Source: Epiperipatus broadwayi (lineage: Eukaryota; Onychophora; Udeonychophora; Euonychophora; Peripatidae). From it: a stretch of DNA of 64,000 nt. The notes under the pieces were generated by a model. That model did no database searches and had not been told where the DNA came from. It saw nothing but the letters and a program-made list of their open reading frames with translations. The stretch's first letter is position 1. The number at the start of each line of letters is the position of its first letter. This document shows, piece by piece, positions 21,551-32,904 of this stretch. The position numbers were made by a program, and so were the translations under genes. The DNA lies in assembly GCA_028023455.1 (NCBI GenBank), contig JAQFVV010012394.1, positions 23,580,900 to 23,644,899 on the forward strand, given 5' to 3'.

Positions 21551-21948
21551 AATCTTTTAGTTTTAAACCATTAAGCACCACATGATCACCATCTCTTATA
21601 CTAGCACATAATTGTTTATAAACAAGGCAAAACTCTCCACACAGTAGTGCCACCTTGTGACAAACAGAGTAATCAATGAATGCCAGAAGGCTTGTGCATA
21701 AAATCCCTATCTAATGCCTACTCATCCAATATCCCCAGTCTAGTTTCTAAGATCTAGGTGCAGTGCTCTCAGATCCAAAGCTCCTCACTGACAAAGGCCA
21801 CAAGCCAGAAACTAGTCTGGGGATATTGGATGAGTAGGCATTAGATAGGGATTTTAAGCACAAGCCTTCTGGCATTCATTGATTACTCTGGTTGGCACAA
21901 GGTGGCACTACTGTATGGAGAGTTTTGTCTTGTTTAATCATTTAGTTT
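21551..21948. repeat. Family A palindrome, 372 bp copy with near-perfect TSD
   Basis: AATCTTTTAGTTT (21551-21563) and AATCATTTAGTTT (21936-21948) flank 21564-21935. The arms are about 165 bases. It sits 22 bases downstream of the exon ending at 21528. Confidence 0.78.
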
Positions 21949-22765
21949 ATAAGTTTTAATCTTGATATACACTTTTTATGTTTCCAAGAGTAGTTCTCTT
22001 CACCCTATACTCTTGGGTCAGCTACTGTAAATTGTGTAACCAATGGATACTGGATGGTATTGTCCTATAATATTCCCATTTCTGGATTGTTTTCTGGGTT
22101 TTCGATAAATGATTCTGGAGGATAAGAAAACTACTGTTATAATCATATGAGTAAGAATATGAGAAGGTCATATGACATTGTTGGTATTAAATTTTTGATG
22201 TATTTATTTTATTTATCAATAAGTGTTTACCTATTATTTTTGTTATACATAGCATTGGTTCATAATCACAGGATCAAGATTCAAATTAGATAGCTTACTA
22301 CATATTTTTTTATGTAATTTAAATTATTGGCTCAAAGAAATTGCTTGTTGTAGTAATAGAATAACAAACTCTGGAGTTTAATATCTATGAATTGCACTCA
22401 GCTCTATAATGCTTCATAAATTATGTGCTAAACTTGACATTGATATGACAGTATCTTATTTGCATAAATTAACAAAAGCAAATCACAGTTTGTATTTGTA
22501 TTAGTATTTTATAATAGTGTTTTTTATGTGGTGAACCAGGAAAGTAATAGAATAAATCTTCCATGTTCATGACACAAAGTTCCAATATTTAGCATGGATA
22601 TTTTGTTTTATTTAGTTATATAACTTCCTTAGCACTAATGTTTCTGCTGGTAAAAACTACATCTCAATTTTGAAAAAAAAAATCACACTACACTTCTGGT
22701 TATTTAGCTAAATACCTAAATTACTATAATGATCAAATATCCAATACAATTTATTTGTCTATAAT
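21949..22765. other. Intron stretch, nothing recognised
   Basis: AT-rich; 22340-22440 has a vague tRNA-like look but no convincing boxes. Confidence 0.4.
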
Positions 22766-22769
22766 GTTG

Positions 22770-23465
22770 TCACATATACATAATAAATAATCATTCCAAA
22801 TAAGATTGAAATAAACAACTATTAATAACTATATTATAATACTTATCTAACCGGCTTTCACCTCCATTGAGATTTTAAGATATTATGCTATACAATTCAC
22901 ATAGCCATCTATGTGGACATTAATTACATTAAATTGCACTTTTTTAAACATATACTAAATAAATACATTTAACATATTTTACAATTACATATATATCCAA
23001 TTATAGATATAAAAAAAATTAATTTTAATTTATTTAATTGAATATTGTCAATTGTTTGTATATGTAAGATGTAAAGTATGTTAAATGTATTTATTTATTT
23101 ATTCATTTGATTATAGTATGTAAGTATATGTTTAAAAAAAGTGCAATCTAATGTAAATAATGCCCAGTAGATGGCGATGTGAATTGCATAATATAATATC
23201 TTGAAAAGGTCTTAATGGAGATGAAAGCCGGTTAGATAAATATTATAATATAGTTATTATTACAATAGAATGACAGCCTGTTAAGCTAAATTGCGCAGAC
23301 ACTGTGAGAATGTTGTCACAGCGTCTGCGCAATTTAGCTTAACAGGCTGTCATTCTATCGTAATTATAATCGCACGCAAGACGTTATAAAATAAATGCTT
23401 AATTCATATAATATAGTTATTAATAATTGTTTATTTCAATCTTATTTTGATTGATTATTTATTTA
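22770..23465. repeat. Long palindromic element with a nested MITE
   Basis: Arms of about 250 bases start AATAAATAATCATTCCAAAT and end with the complement near 23460; inner ACTTATCTAACCGGCTTTCA pairs with 23221-23242. The right arm is interrupted by a different palindrome at 23264-23364. A one-ended relative lies at 32745-32900. Confidence 0.78.
23264..23364. repeat. GC-richer palindromic MITE, about 100 bp
   Basis: ATAGAATGACAGCCTGTTAA and GCTAAATTGCGCAGAC form a nearly perfect 45-bp inverted repeat around a short loop, inserted in the arm of the larger element. Confidence 0.85.
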
Positions 23466-23474
23466 GTTAAATAC

Positions 23475-23610
23475 ATTCAGGTCCAGTCCTTTGAATGGAT
23501 TCCTATTCTTTCACATATTATTCCACCAGATGTCAAGAGGAAAATTGCCTTACAGAAAGTATATAAAAAGTTGTTAAGCAGATCAGCCATGCCAATAATT
23601 TATAATTTCA
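23475..23610 (+). mobile_element. Possible LINE C-terminal fragment
   Basis: A plus-strand frame reads FEWIPILSHIIPPDVKRKIA then LQKVYKKLLSRS. It resembles the W-x-P-V-L-S-N-I-x-PP-x-x-RR block near the end of some animal LINE ORF2 proteins. Short and unsupported by neighbouring motifs. Confidence 0.35.
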
Positions 23611-24789
23611 TCACCTAAGGCTTGTCTCAAATCAAGATCTTCTTTTGGATTTTTAACCAAGAGTCTACAATCAAAAAAATTATGTCATAAAGAAATGGAA
23701 ATCTTATGGGATTTCAAGCAAATGTCTTTTCATATCCGATAGCTGTATTCTTCTAAGCAAAACTGGAATCTCAGATTCAGGACAATCCATGGTCATAGTG
23801 CTCATCTGCTTCATAAAGGCAATTTAGCAGTCATTGATCTGTTTTGATGTGGATGAAAACTAACCACATACTGATTGCCAAATCTATGATTACATTGGCA
23901 GAATTGAAGGATTTAATTCACCACTAAAGAATTTATCTCCCGATTGGATTCTCTATAAATTTCTTAATGCTATTTTGTTAATAGTTGAGCTGTCTAAAAA
24001 AATCCATACAGTAAATAAATAAATAAATAAATACAGGAATCTATAGAAATTCTAACTGGCTATAGATTCTCTAAATGTTTTTATTAAGTCCTTCAATTCT
24101 GTGAACGTATTTATGGATTTGATAAATTTTAATTATGTGGCTTGTATTTGAGCACATCTACATAGGTTAGATGTTGTTAAATTTTATTTAGTTTAGTATT
24201 TGTTTAAGAGGCTGTATTAATGTTTAGGAAAATCAAATGTGGTTGATTTTACTGTTGAATCTGGAGAAGAAAATTAGGAATCTTGCAAACTTTTCATGGC
24301 TCATCTTGCAAGTAATATGCACTACTGTGAGATACTATTGCCCATTGCATTGAAAACAGACTTCCTTTGATGAATTTTTAGTTAAAGATGGCAAATTATG
24401 AAAATCTACAAATAGTAGTGAATCATATAATATTAATTTTTGATACATATATCTATGCAACTTTGATCAATCATCCTTTTTTTGCTTCCATTTTAAATAT
24501 ATTCCCATGGCTATGTATATCGCCACATGATATTGGCTTATAGCATGTTCAGATTTCCTATGGATAAGATGCTTTTGAAATGTAATTTTTAGAATAACTA
24601 GTCTTGATTAATGAATTGACAGATTTGTCTTTTGTAATCAATATAATGTCTCCGTAGATCTGCAGTCATGTGATCTATTTATCAGCTAAAAGAATATAGT
24701 TGTGTATATAATAGTGCAAAAAATATTTCCAATTCTAGTAAAAATAATGTATATCTTAAAATGATTGTACTTTATGTTTTTGTTAGACC

Positions 24790-25140
24790 TCTTTAAATCA
24801 GCTGATCACCACCATTATTTTCAATCATTACCAATCCATTGCAGAACGAAAGTCTCATCAAAGTCCAATTCCTAATCTTTCTTTTTATAATATTAATATC
24901 ATCTATGTTCTTTATTACTTTTTACGATTTTTTACAATCCACTATTGACGGTTTTGATTGCTCCAGTAATCTTCTTCAGAACTTCTTTATATTTCCAAAT
25001 CTTAAAAAAATTGTAAAAAGTAATAAAGCACATAGATGATATTAATATTATATGGATTTGGAAATGCACTAAGAAAGATAAAGTTATCTTTCTTCTTCAT
25101 AATATACCAGCAAACTTCCTTATTTCATCCATCTTAGATA
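24790..25140 (-). mobile_element. RTE 3'-end fragment with inserted palindrome
   Basis: Left (ACCAATCCATTGCAGAACGA) and right (CAGCAAACTTCCTTATTTCA) parts match the RTE 3' end at 8745-8850. Between them, 24877-25088 is a palindrome (TATAATATTAATATCATCTA and complement). It lies 160 bases before an exon. Confidence 0.65.
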
Positions 25141-25142
25141 AA

Positions 25143-25290
25143 AATATTAAAATAATTTCATTATTACAGTTATTATTATTATTTTGCAACAGAACTACCA
25201 ACTCTAATAAGAAATTTATTTTTGTTTTTATGAAAATTTTATAATTTATTAAACTTTCACAGAATAAAAATTTTATGATCATCTCTTTTT
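25143..25290. other. Intron end before TPR1 exon
   Basis: AT-rich with a TTA-repeat; leads into the T-tract acceptor of the exon at 25300. Confidence 0.5.
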
Positions 25291-25299
25291 TTTATTCAG

Positions 25300-25380
25300 T
25301 GCTTTGTATCTACAAGGGAATTATCTCGGCGCCGTTAACGCTTATACGTATGCTATCAATTTAGGGTGTAAACTTCCATC
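25300..25380 (+). CDS. DNAAF4: DNAAF4 exon: TPR 1
   Basis: The exon encodes NALYLQGNYLGAVNAYTYAI, the first TPR helix pair, with the usual G-Y-A positions (YLxAxNAYxxAI). It runs on to LGCKLPS. The acceptor TTTATTCAG ends at 25299; the donor GTATCC starts at 25381. The split Ser codon is completed at 25470 across an intron of only 89 bases. Confidence 0.95.
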
Positions 25381-25469
25381 GTATCCTTTTAAAAACATGA
25401 CATTTATTTTTACAATTCTATTATAAAATTTTTCACAAAAATTAATTATTTCTTAACAAATGTGATTAG

Positions 25470-25542
25470 ATTATATTCCAATCGAGCTGCCTGCCATTTG
25501 AAACTGAGAAACTTGATAAAATGTCTAAATGACAGTTCAAAG
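25470..25542 (+). CDS. DNAAF4: DNAAF4 exon: TPR 2
   Basis: The exon encodes LYSNRAACHLKLRNL and then NDSSK, nearly identical to the vertebrate second TPR (YxNRAACHLKLxN…EDSSK). The Asn-Arg-Ala-Ala core is typical of carboxylate-clamp TPRs that bind HSP90/HSP70 EEVD tails. The acceptor GTGATTAG ends at 25469; the donor GTAGTG starts at 25543. Confidence 0.95.
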
Positions 25543-27005
25543 GTAGTGACACTGTAAAGTTTATTAAAGTGTATCTGTATTGTCTAAATATTATTTTTCT
25601 ATTACCTAGATATATATATGCATGAGCACATTACCCCAGCTATCGTAGTGGCTTCAAATATAGTTTAATTATATTATCAAACTGTTTCACTTTTGGTTAA
25701 TAGGGAGCAAAATAATCTCAAATTATTGAGGGAACTATTTCAACTAGCATTATCTCCATATTGAAAAAAAAAAAGCTCTTCAAGTTGGAAGCTTTTATTC
25801 CACAGTAGATTGGTTTATGCACTGTACATATTTATATACAGTGTATACCACTAAAAAAATGATTTGTTCTTCTTGTGTATTCAACCACAAATCTGAATGC
25901 CGACAATATAGAAATTATAGACTATAAATTTAAAAAAAAAACCATCAAAATAAAGATGAAGCTATATTTATTTACATTAATATACTTAACACATTATACA
26001 CAATTGCAACTTCAGTAATTTCAATGACTATTAACAACTGACCATCTGGCAGTTATTCCTGCACATATATCTTTCTAAAGTTCTGCATTTATTAATGTGA
26101 TCAAATCAGTCCTTGAATTGGAGGACTATTTCCCACTAAATGCTAATGCACCACACAGTTAAACATTAACCCCTGTCTTCACTATTCTTAGATCTGAGTA
26201 AATAACTAAAAATTGTTTCTACTCACAGTCCAACTCTGCACAGTTTTCTTGACAGCATTATCAGACACTCACAAATAAAAATAAGATGGGTGCAGGCTGT
26301 TTAAGTTCCCTATCTGACTGTTTGCACCTACAGAGGCTCAGTCCCTGGGATGATGTCTCTCATACCAGAAAACTCACTACAATTTACAACAGCTTTTTTC
26401 CTGGGTTCTTTCTTCTGACACCCCAAACAGCAACAACACCATCACCCGAAGGGTAAGAAAAAGTTACCACTTTTTTTAACCACACACTATTTATACCTTT
26501 TCACAGTTTAATATCAGGTATTAATTATTATAAAAGAAAAATATTTATTTACATTCGTATATCTCCCCCCACCCCAGTAATGTATCTTTTCATAAATTAT
26601 CATCAAACTTTTAATTGCATCAGGGTACATTCCTTTCACCTGCAATTAGTCTTTCAAATATTAATGATACTGACCCTCCCTCTGTATTTTTTTGTTTAAT
26701 TAGTTTAAAATAGCTTAATGCTCTAATTAGACAATGCGAGCTTTTTCTACACTTAAATCCATTAAGCCTTTCCAGCATTACTATTCACATTTCTTTTATC
26801 TATCAGCAATATTTTTTCATTGCTTTTAAACTTACAATATCTTTCTATATTTAAGTTTCTATTTTTTCTGGAGTCACAAATCCTAGCTTTATAACTTATA
26901 CAAATTACAGTCACTAAAGCAATATATTTTTCAAAATATAACAGTTCTCTCTCTGAGTTTCCTGAGGCATCACTTCTGAATCACTGTGTAGTATAATGTA
27001 GTTGA
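25543..27005. other. Intron stretch, no gene recognised
   Basis: 26090-26700 is less AT-rich and may hold an old LTR or SINE, but no boundaries or coding motifs were found. Confidence 0.35.
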
Positions 27006-27007
27006 GT

Positions 27008-27342
27008 TATTCACTATAAAAATTTTAAGGTGCTTGTCTGGATGATGAGTTATGACATGAAATAGGACAGATTTGTACCTTGATAGACAATGGAACAATG
27101 TGCTAACATTAGATTTTGGTTTTAAATTTGGGCAAAATTGCTAATGAAATGTTTGAAGTGATTTATGCTGTGTGCAGCAGTGAAGCTATAAGTCACAAGT
27201 ACATTTTCAATGGTTTGTAGAAAATTTCATGATGCCAGGGAGGTCATTGCAGCCAATTGACGAAAATGGGAAATACAGTTTCATTTCATGTTGTAACTTG
27301 TGATTCAGTCATGATAATATTTTAAAATTTTTATGGGGAATA
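27008..27342 (+). mobile_element. Mariner-derived non-autonomous element, copy 2
   Basis: TA-flanked inverted repeats (TTCACTATAAAAATTTTAAGG and complement) enclose a decayed transposase N-terminus: MEQCANIRF, then GKIANEMFEVIYAV and SSEAISHKYIF, matching the mariner HTH (GKSANEMFEMxxxAYGxEAxSRxxVFxW). The catalytic DDD domain is deleted. Confidence 0.82.
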
Positions 27343-27638
27343 AAAAGTATATCACTACATAATGCATGCAGTAATTTATAGATGGTTCTTCAGGCAAATA
27401 TTGTGTGTATAATATTGTGGTCATATTATATGCATTAATAATTGGAGAAAGATTAGAATAGTTTGGTTATACAATTTATCTAAGAGAGAAAAACTATGGA
27501 AATTGAATTATTTAAAATTATATATTGGATATGTGGGAGCATATTAGAAATTGTTGTTAATTTTGTATACGTCATGAACTATGGTTATTGTAGAATTAAA
27601 ACTATAACTAATAAGGATATTGTATTTAATATATATAT

Positions 27639-29807
27639 TGTAACGATCCAGAGAATTACACTTAACGTGATCTGCACTACAGGGCGCCATCTAGGCATTT
27701 GAACCTAGAAAAATTTATAAAGTAGGCAGATACGTAAGTAAAAAAAAAAATTTTTTTTTACTTTATTTATATATTTTGATATCCAGTCATTAGCCCATGT
27801 CACTAGCTCAGGGAGTAGCAGAGATTTAATAATATAATATCTTATCTAATTATATTTCAATATTAAAAAATAAATAAAATAAGCCACTGCCAGTAATTAA
27901 CATACAAAAATTTATTTACGCACATATATATATATATATAAGATTTAACATTATTATTTTAATATGTTTACTTTAACATTTAATATTATTTTTACTTTTA
28001 TTTTAGAATTTAAATTTACATTTTAATTTTTATGCTATTATAAGTTCGCACAGAGGGATTTATAAAAGTTGTTTATAAATGTTGAGTATAGATCGGTTAC
28101 ATAGATTACACGGCTAAAACATTCCAAAATAAACATAAACGATCAAAATACAAAATCATTGATACCATCAATTGCATAGGGAATACAAGAAACCCACTGG
28201 TATTCATCGTAAGATACTGCAGTGGCACCAATAACTTAAAAGACATCCGAATAAATACATTTTAGATACTCACCGTAAGGTATCAGTATTTACCGAATGT
28301 CTATATATATTTTGACCGAATATGAAAACCAAAAACATAATTAGCCGGTAACGAATCCATGCAAGCGTCTATAAACAACTTAAATTTAATGCATTTTTAT
28401 TTAGTGTCGAGTATGAATAGACTACATAGATTTGCATTTGAAGATAAAACATTCTATCCCCATTTAACCTTAGGCTAAAAGTTCGCAGTCAACCTGGTGT
28501 CAATCCATCTGGTACATCAATGTATTCAATGTAATAAGAATACGGCAACACAAAATAGGTTAAGATAAGACATTGACTCTCGTCAGATAGGAATATTACA
28601 TCTATCTATCGAGAAGAACAATAAAAAAAAAAACTCCATAGAAATGGACTGCGGTCATTTTGACGACTTACGATCGCATTTCCTAGGCAAGAGGAAGTGT
28701 GCGGCATATACAAGCGATTCTGCCTGTAGCGAATCTTGCATTACATCTACTAACTACATCAATATATCCAATCCATTGACCCAATTCAACAACGACACGA
28801 ATAACCTAAGATTACCCTCCCCTAATATAACTTTACAAATCTATACAGCCATTCACGCCCGACTTAAGTTTATCATTGATATATTTTAATTTATCGGAAA
28901 CAGAAATCATAATAAAACTTAAAGAACAAAAAAAAATATAAATGGAAGTGATTTTACAAAAGAAATACATCAGATAACATTTTAACTACTTTAGTCAGAT
29001 AGGAAATTCTTTTATTTATAAATATTGAAAAGTTTAGTATTTAGAGTTCTTTGGTTTAGAAATTTTCATAAATTATTTATATTTAAAGCTGAGAGTTCAA
29101 AAAGTTCTTACGATTTCAAAACGTTCCTTTTATCCGTTGCTTGCTGTTTGGAATCCACATTAAATCCCCCGATGATCCTGTTGTCCTCAGTATAAGAAAA
29201 GTGATGTTTCATTTCTTTTTTTAACAACTGAAGGGATTGAAGAGTGCATCTTTTCAATCCCTTCTCCTTCAACTCCACACTAACACATATAGTCACATCT
29301 CCTCCTTCTAATTAATTAAACCAAATCACTTTTTATTTCCAAATTTTTTTCTTTTATACATAACTTTAGGATCCAATGGACATTACATCATCGTTGATGA
29401 TGATCCTTCCGTTGAGGTCCGATTTCCCCGATGGATTTCTTTCATTGGCCATTCTGTTCCTATTGTTTTCCTATCTGACCGTTGCTTATACATTTTAGAT
29501 GCCCAAGGCTAGTTTACTAATTAAAATAATCAGTTCCATTTTATAAAAGATTAATTAATCTGTTTTCAAACTTAAACATATATTTTTATCTCTAAATTTT
29601 TTCTGAAAATTTAGTTTTAAAATACTTTTTCTTTAATAAAGTTTTATTTTAATAATTATTTATTTATCTGTGTGATTTTATATATATGCGAGTTTAAGAT
29701 GATTTTTTTATTTTTAATTCTTAAAAAAGAAGTTTTTATTGGCGAACTTTTATTTTTTTTCATGTTTACTAATAAAAAAAAATGTAATGATGTCTGTGCC
29801 CGTTACA
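27639..29807. mobile_element. 2.2 kb solo-LTR-like element
   Basis: The block starts TGTAACGATCC and ends GCCCGTTACA, i.e. TG…CA with TGTAACG/CGTTACA ends as in many Gypsy-type LTRs. It sits in (AT)n, so an exact target duplication cannot be told from the repeat. Composition is distinctly less AT-rich than the surroundings. It holds an 81-codon plus ORF (28644-28889) and a 62-codon minus ORF (29108-29296), both unrecognised. A long solo LTR or a TIR-bounded DNA element are both possible. Confidence 0.5.
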
Positions 29808-29907
29808 ATATATATATAACTTATTATTACCACTGTTAACAAACTTTTTTAACAATTGCAATAAGAAAACTTCCTTTTTTTCTTTAAAATATATATCTTA
29901 TAAACTA

Positions 29908-30055
29908 TAATGTTCTTTTCATTGAATCCAATCAAATTATATACTCTCCTCCTTTTTTCTTTTTAAAAAACTTTATATGTATATATGGTTAATAAGAAGA
30001 AATAATTTTTAAAAAAAGAAATATATAATTTGATTGGATAAAGAACATTATAATA
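29908..30055. repeat. Palindromic MITE, about 148 bp
   Basis: TATAATGTTCTTTTCATTGA and TCCAATCAAATTATATA pair with 30016-30055. It ends about 130 bases before an exon. Confidence 0.72.
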
Positions 30056-30183
30056 TTTTTAATATGTGCATATATATATGGTACTCTTTTGCCTAAATGT
30101 ATTATCATATGCTGTATTTCATTTATACATACACAACTGCAAAGTGTGTGTATGTATGTCAATATGTAATGTAAACATTGCAG

Positions 30184-30289
30184 GCTTTGGAATTATTGAA
30201 ACCTGAAGTTCCCAAGAATTCAGAAGCTCGATGCAAAGCCCATGTAAGAAGAGGAACAGCTTTCTGTGAATTGAAACTTTATGCTGAAG
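30184..30289 (+). CDS. DNAAF4: DNAAF4 exon: TPR 2-3 junction
   Basis: The exon encodes [20 protein letters not shown] and then [16 protein letters not shown]. [19 protein letters not shown] is among the most conserved runs in the family and forms TPR 3; its Lys/Arg residues are predicted clamp positions. The acceptor AACATTGCAG ends at 30183, the donor GTAAAA starts at 30290, and the exon ends in phase 1. Confidence 0.96.
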
Positions 30290-31050
30290 GTAAAAGTATT
30301 TGATTCTCCAATAGTTATATAAATGGTAGTTTTAATTCTGATTAGCGATGTGTGTTAAATATTGTAAATGAATTAATACTCGTTAAAATTTTGATATATT
30401 TTTAAAAAGTTGGAATCTTTTATTGGCTTACAGCAGGGATTCTTACCAAGAACAAAAATTAAATTTGGGGATCTCAGGATTACAATTAGGAGTTCTTTGA
30501 AATTGGGGTCTAGGCAGCTATCCCAATGTTTTTTAAATGTACAAATAATTGTTTGCTTCTACTTTAATGGTGCGTGGTTGTAGTTTATTTATTCCCATTT
30601 AGCTGAGAAATTGTTTCAGTAACTGTTTATGATTTTTAAGTGATAGTTAGTATTGATTTGTTTTTTTGTTGTTGTTGTTTTTTTGATCTGCATTCCTTTT
30701 TAAAGTGACATGGGCTACGAGGATTAAATAAAGAGAGTAAATGTACAGTATATTCTTCTTTAAAATTTCATGGAGTGATTACAAAAAATTTTGTATAAAA
30801 ACTCATTAAGAGTTGAGAAATCCTGGCTTACCATATGAAAACTTCTTATTCATATAGTATAATAAAAAACTTGTTTTTACTGACAAATTTTTTATAAAAG
30901 TCATTTCAAAAAAATAATTTAAAATTAGTTTGTAAATATGCTTCATTATGTGTTAAAAAGCAATTTTTTTTTTACTATTTCTGTAATGAATTGAATTTTA
31001 AGTTTATAAATAGTTACCAAAATCACCCTTTCCTTTATATTTGTTGTAAT
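30290..31050. other. Intron stretch, nothing recognised
   Basis: AT-rich with (GTT)n near 30668. No repeat arms seen. Confidence 0.4.
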
Positions 31051-31054
31051 ATCT

Positions 31055-31292
31055 TACATAAGTCCAATTTATCCAAAACATTTTTAACGCTTTTTAGCAA
31101 AAAACTTTTTATTGTATATATATACACGTACACCTATATTTCGACTGTCCTGCAGTCTTCTTCAAAGCCAGTTTACCTTTTTTTAAAAAAGATTAAAGTA
31201 AATTGACTTTGAAGAAGATGGTAGGACAGTTTAAACATAGATGTACATGTATATATGTAAAATGGTTTAGATAAATTGGATTTATAAATAGT
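31055..31292. repeat. Palindrome with hammerhead-like arms
   Basis: Arms AAGTCCAATTTATCCAAAAC (left) and complement (31260-31285) enclose GACTGTCCTGCAGTCTTCTT and a diverged complement. On the minus strand the left arm reads TTGAAGA, a GACTG…CAGTC hairpin, then GAAA, one or two changes from a hammerhead core of the type found in Penelope-like elements. Confidence 0.5.
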
Positions 31293-32740
31293 TATTTCAA
31301 TGTATAATCGACTGCAGTAGATGCACGACTAAATATTAATTATAGCCATGTATTCAGATACAAATCTAGACCTTTTTTGATAATCTGATCTATTATATCT
31401 AGATGTTATTTGCTAGAATGTCAGACTGAATTGTGCTTGTAATAACTACTGTCTATTTTGTGTTTGTCTGAAAGTTATGCAAGAATGACATTTTACTTAT
31501 AGTTATATATTTTGGGTTAATTATTTCTATCGTTGGGTTAAAATTTTAAATGTTTTTAATACTTTATAGAAAAATTCAGACATTATCTGTACATTTCAAA
31601 TATATTTAAATATTAGTAATAAAACAATATTTCGAATGATATTTTTATTTTGTTCAGGTTTTGCTCATCTGATAGTGTTTGAGTCGGTGACCTTTTATGA
31701 ATATTCCATTTAAAATGACATTAACCAGCTACAAAGAATATCATAGTCAGTTAGACTGCTATTTTAAAGTCAGTAATGACAAATCTAAAAGTTGCCAGTT
31801 CAATTCTCATACTAGTACTTTAACTGGGCACGCCATCAACATATGAAGAAGAGAGGGTCATAATACCAATTGGAATTGGGTTCTATTCTACCTGCATTTT
31901 ATTAGCAATGGTTAAGTCTGTTTGAAAAAGTTGAAATAAAATTTGAATTTTTCTAAAATCATTTAATGATTTTAACTCGATCGACATATAACTGCAACTA
32001 ATAATTATTTTGACTATTTTACGATAACCTTGCTCAAAAGAATAAAATAATAACTGCTAAGATATTTGCATAAGGTATAAGACTGTACTTTTTATTATTT
32101 AAAAATTCTCAATGTAGAAATAAATACCTGCCATTTTCAATTATGAGATATCGTTTGAAAATTTTTTAAAGTTTAATAATTTTTGCGCAATCAAATTTTA
32201 ATCATTTAATTTTGAAGAAATTAATTATATTTAATAAGATGATATTTTAGCAATGTTTTAATATTGTTTGTTGTACTAGTTAGTTATAAATATTGATACC
32301 ATTTGGTCAGCAATGATCAAACAGTAATTCTTGACCATATCTGTTGCATTGTATCTAACTTCCTTTCGGGTAAAAACTTAGTAGGCACATATTTATATAA
32401 AATCTCAACTACAAAAATAACTATTACTAAATTTATTAAATAGTAATAGTAATAAAATAAAACAAAATTCACTTTTCGACAATATTATAAAATCTGTTTT
32501 CTAATACTAATTATCATAGTTAGCAGCCGCTCATAAACAAGCATGAATATCTAACTCCAAAAATAAATTAAGGGGCTAATGATGAATTTTGGAATGATTA
32601 ACTATAATAGAGTACTATAATGATATTTTCTTATTCATATATGTTTAAATTTTCTGCCTGATAATCTTATAAAAAACCGATCTAGAGCTTTAAACATGTA
32701 GAATTAATGCTTTAAATTAAATGATCAAATTTCATTGTTA
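31293..32740. other. Intron stretch, mostly featureless
   Basis: 31735-31815 looks like a weak tRNA-derived SINE (B-box-like CAGTTCAATTCTC near 31798). Otherwise AT-rich. Confidence 0.3.
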
Positions 32741-32744
32741 AAAT

Positions 32745-32900
32745 TTGTCTATAATGTTGCCTTCTACATATAAAATTAAAAATAATCAATTTAAAACAAA
32801 ATTGAAATAGACAACTCACTATAAATAAAAATATTATTTAATACATCAATCCAGCTTTCATTTCTTAATGGAATCTTTTCAAGATGTTTCTTTTTACAAT
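32745..32900. repeat. One arm of the 22770-23465 element family
   Basis: TGTCTATAATGTTGCCTTCT, AAATTGAAATAGACAACT and CCAGCTTTCATTTC follow the same order as 22758-22880 at about 75 percent identity. The other arm is missing. Confidence 0.6.
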
Positions 32901-32904
32901 CACA

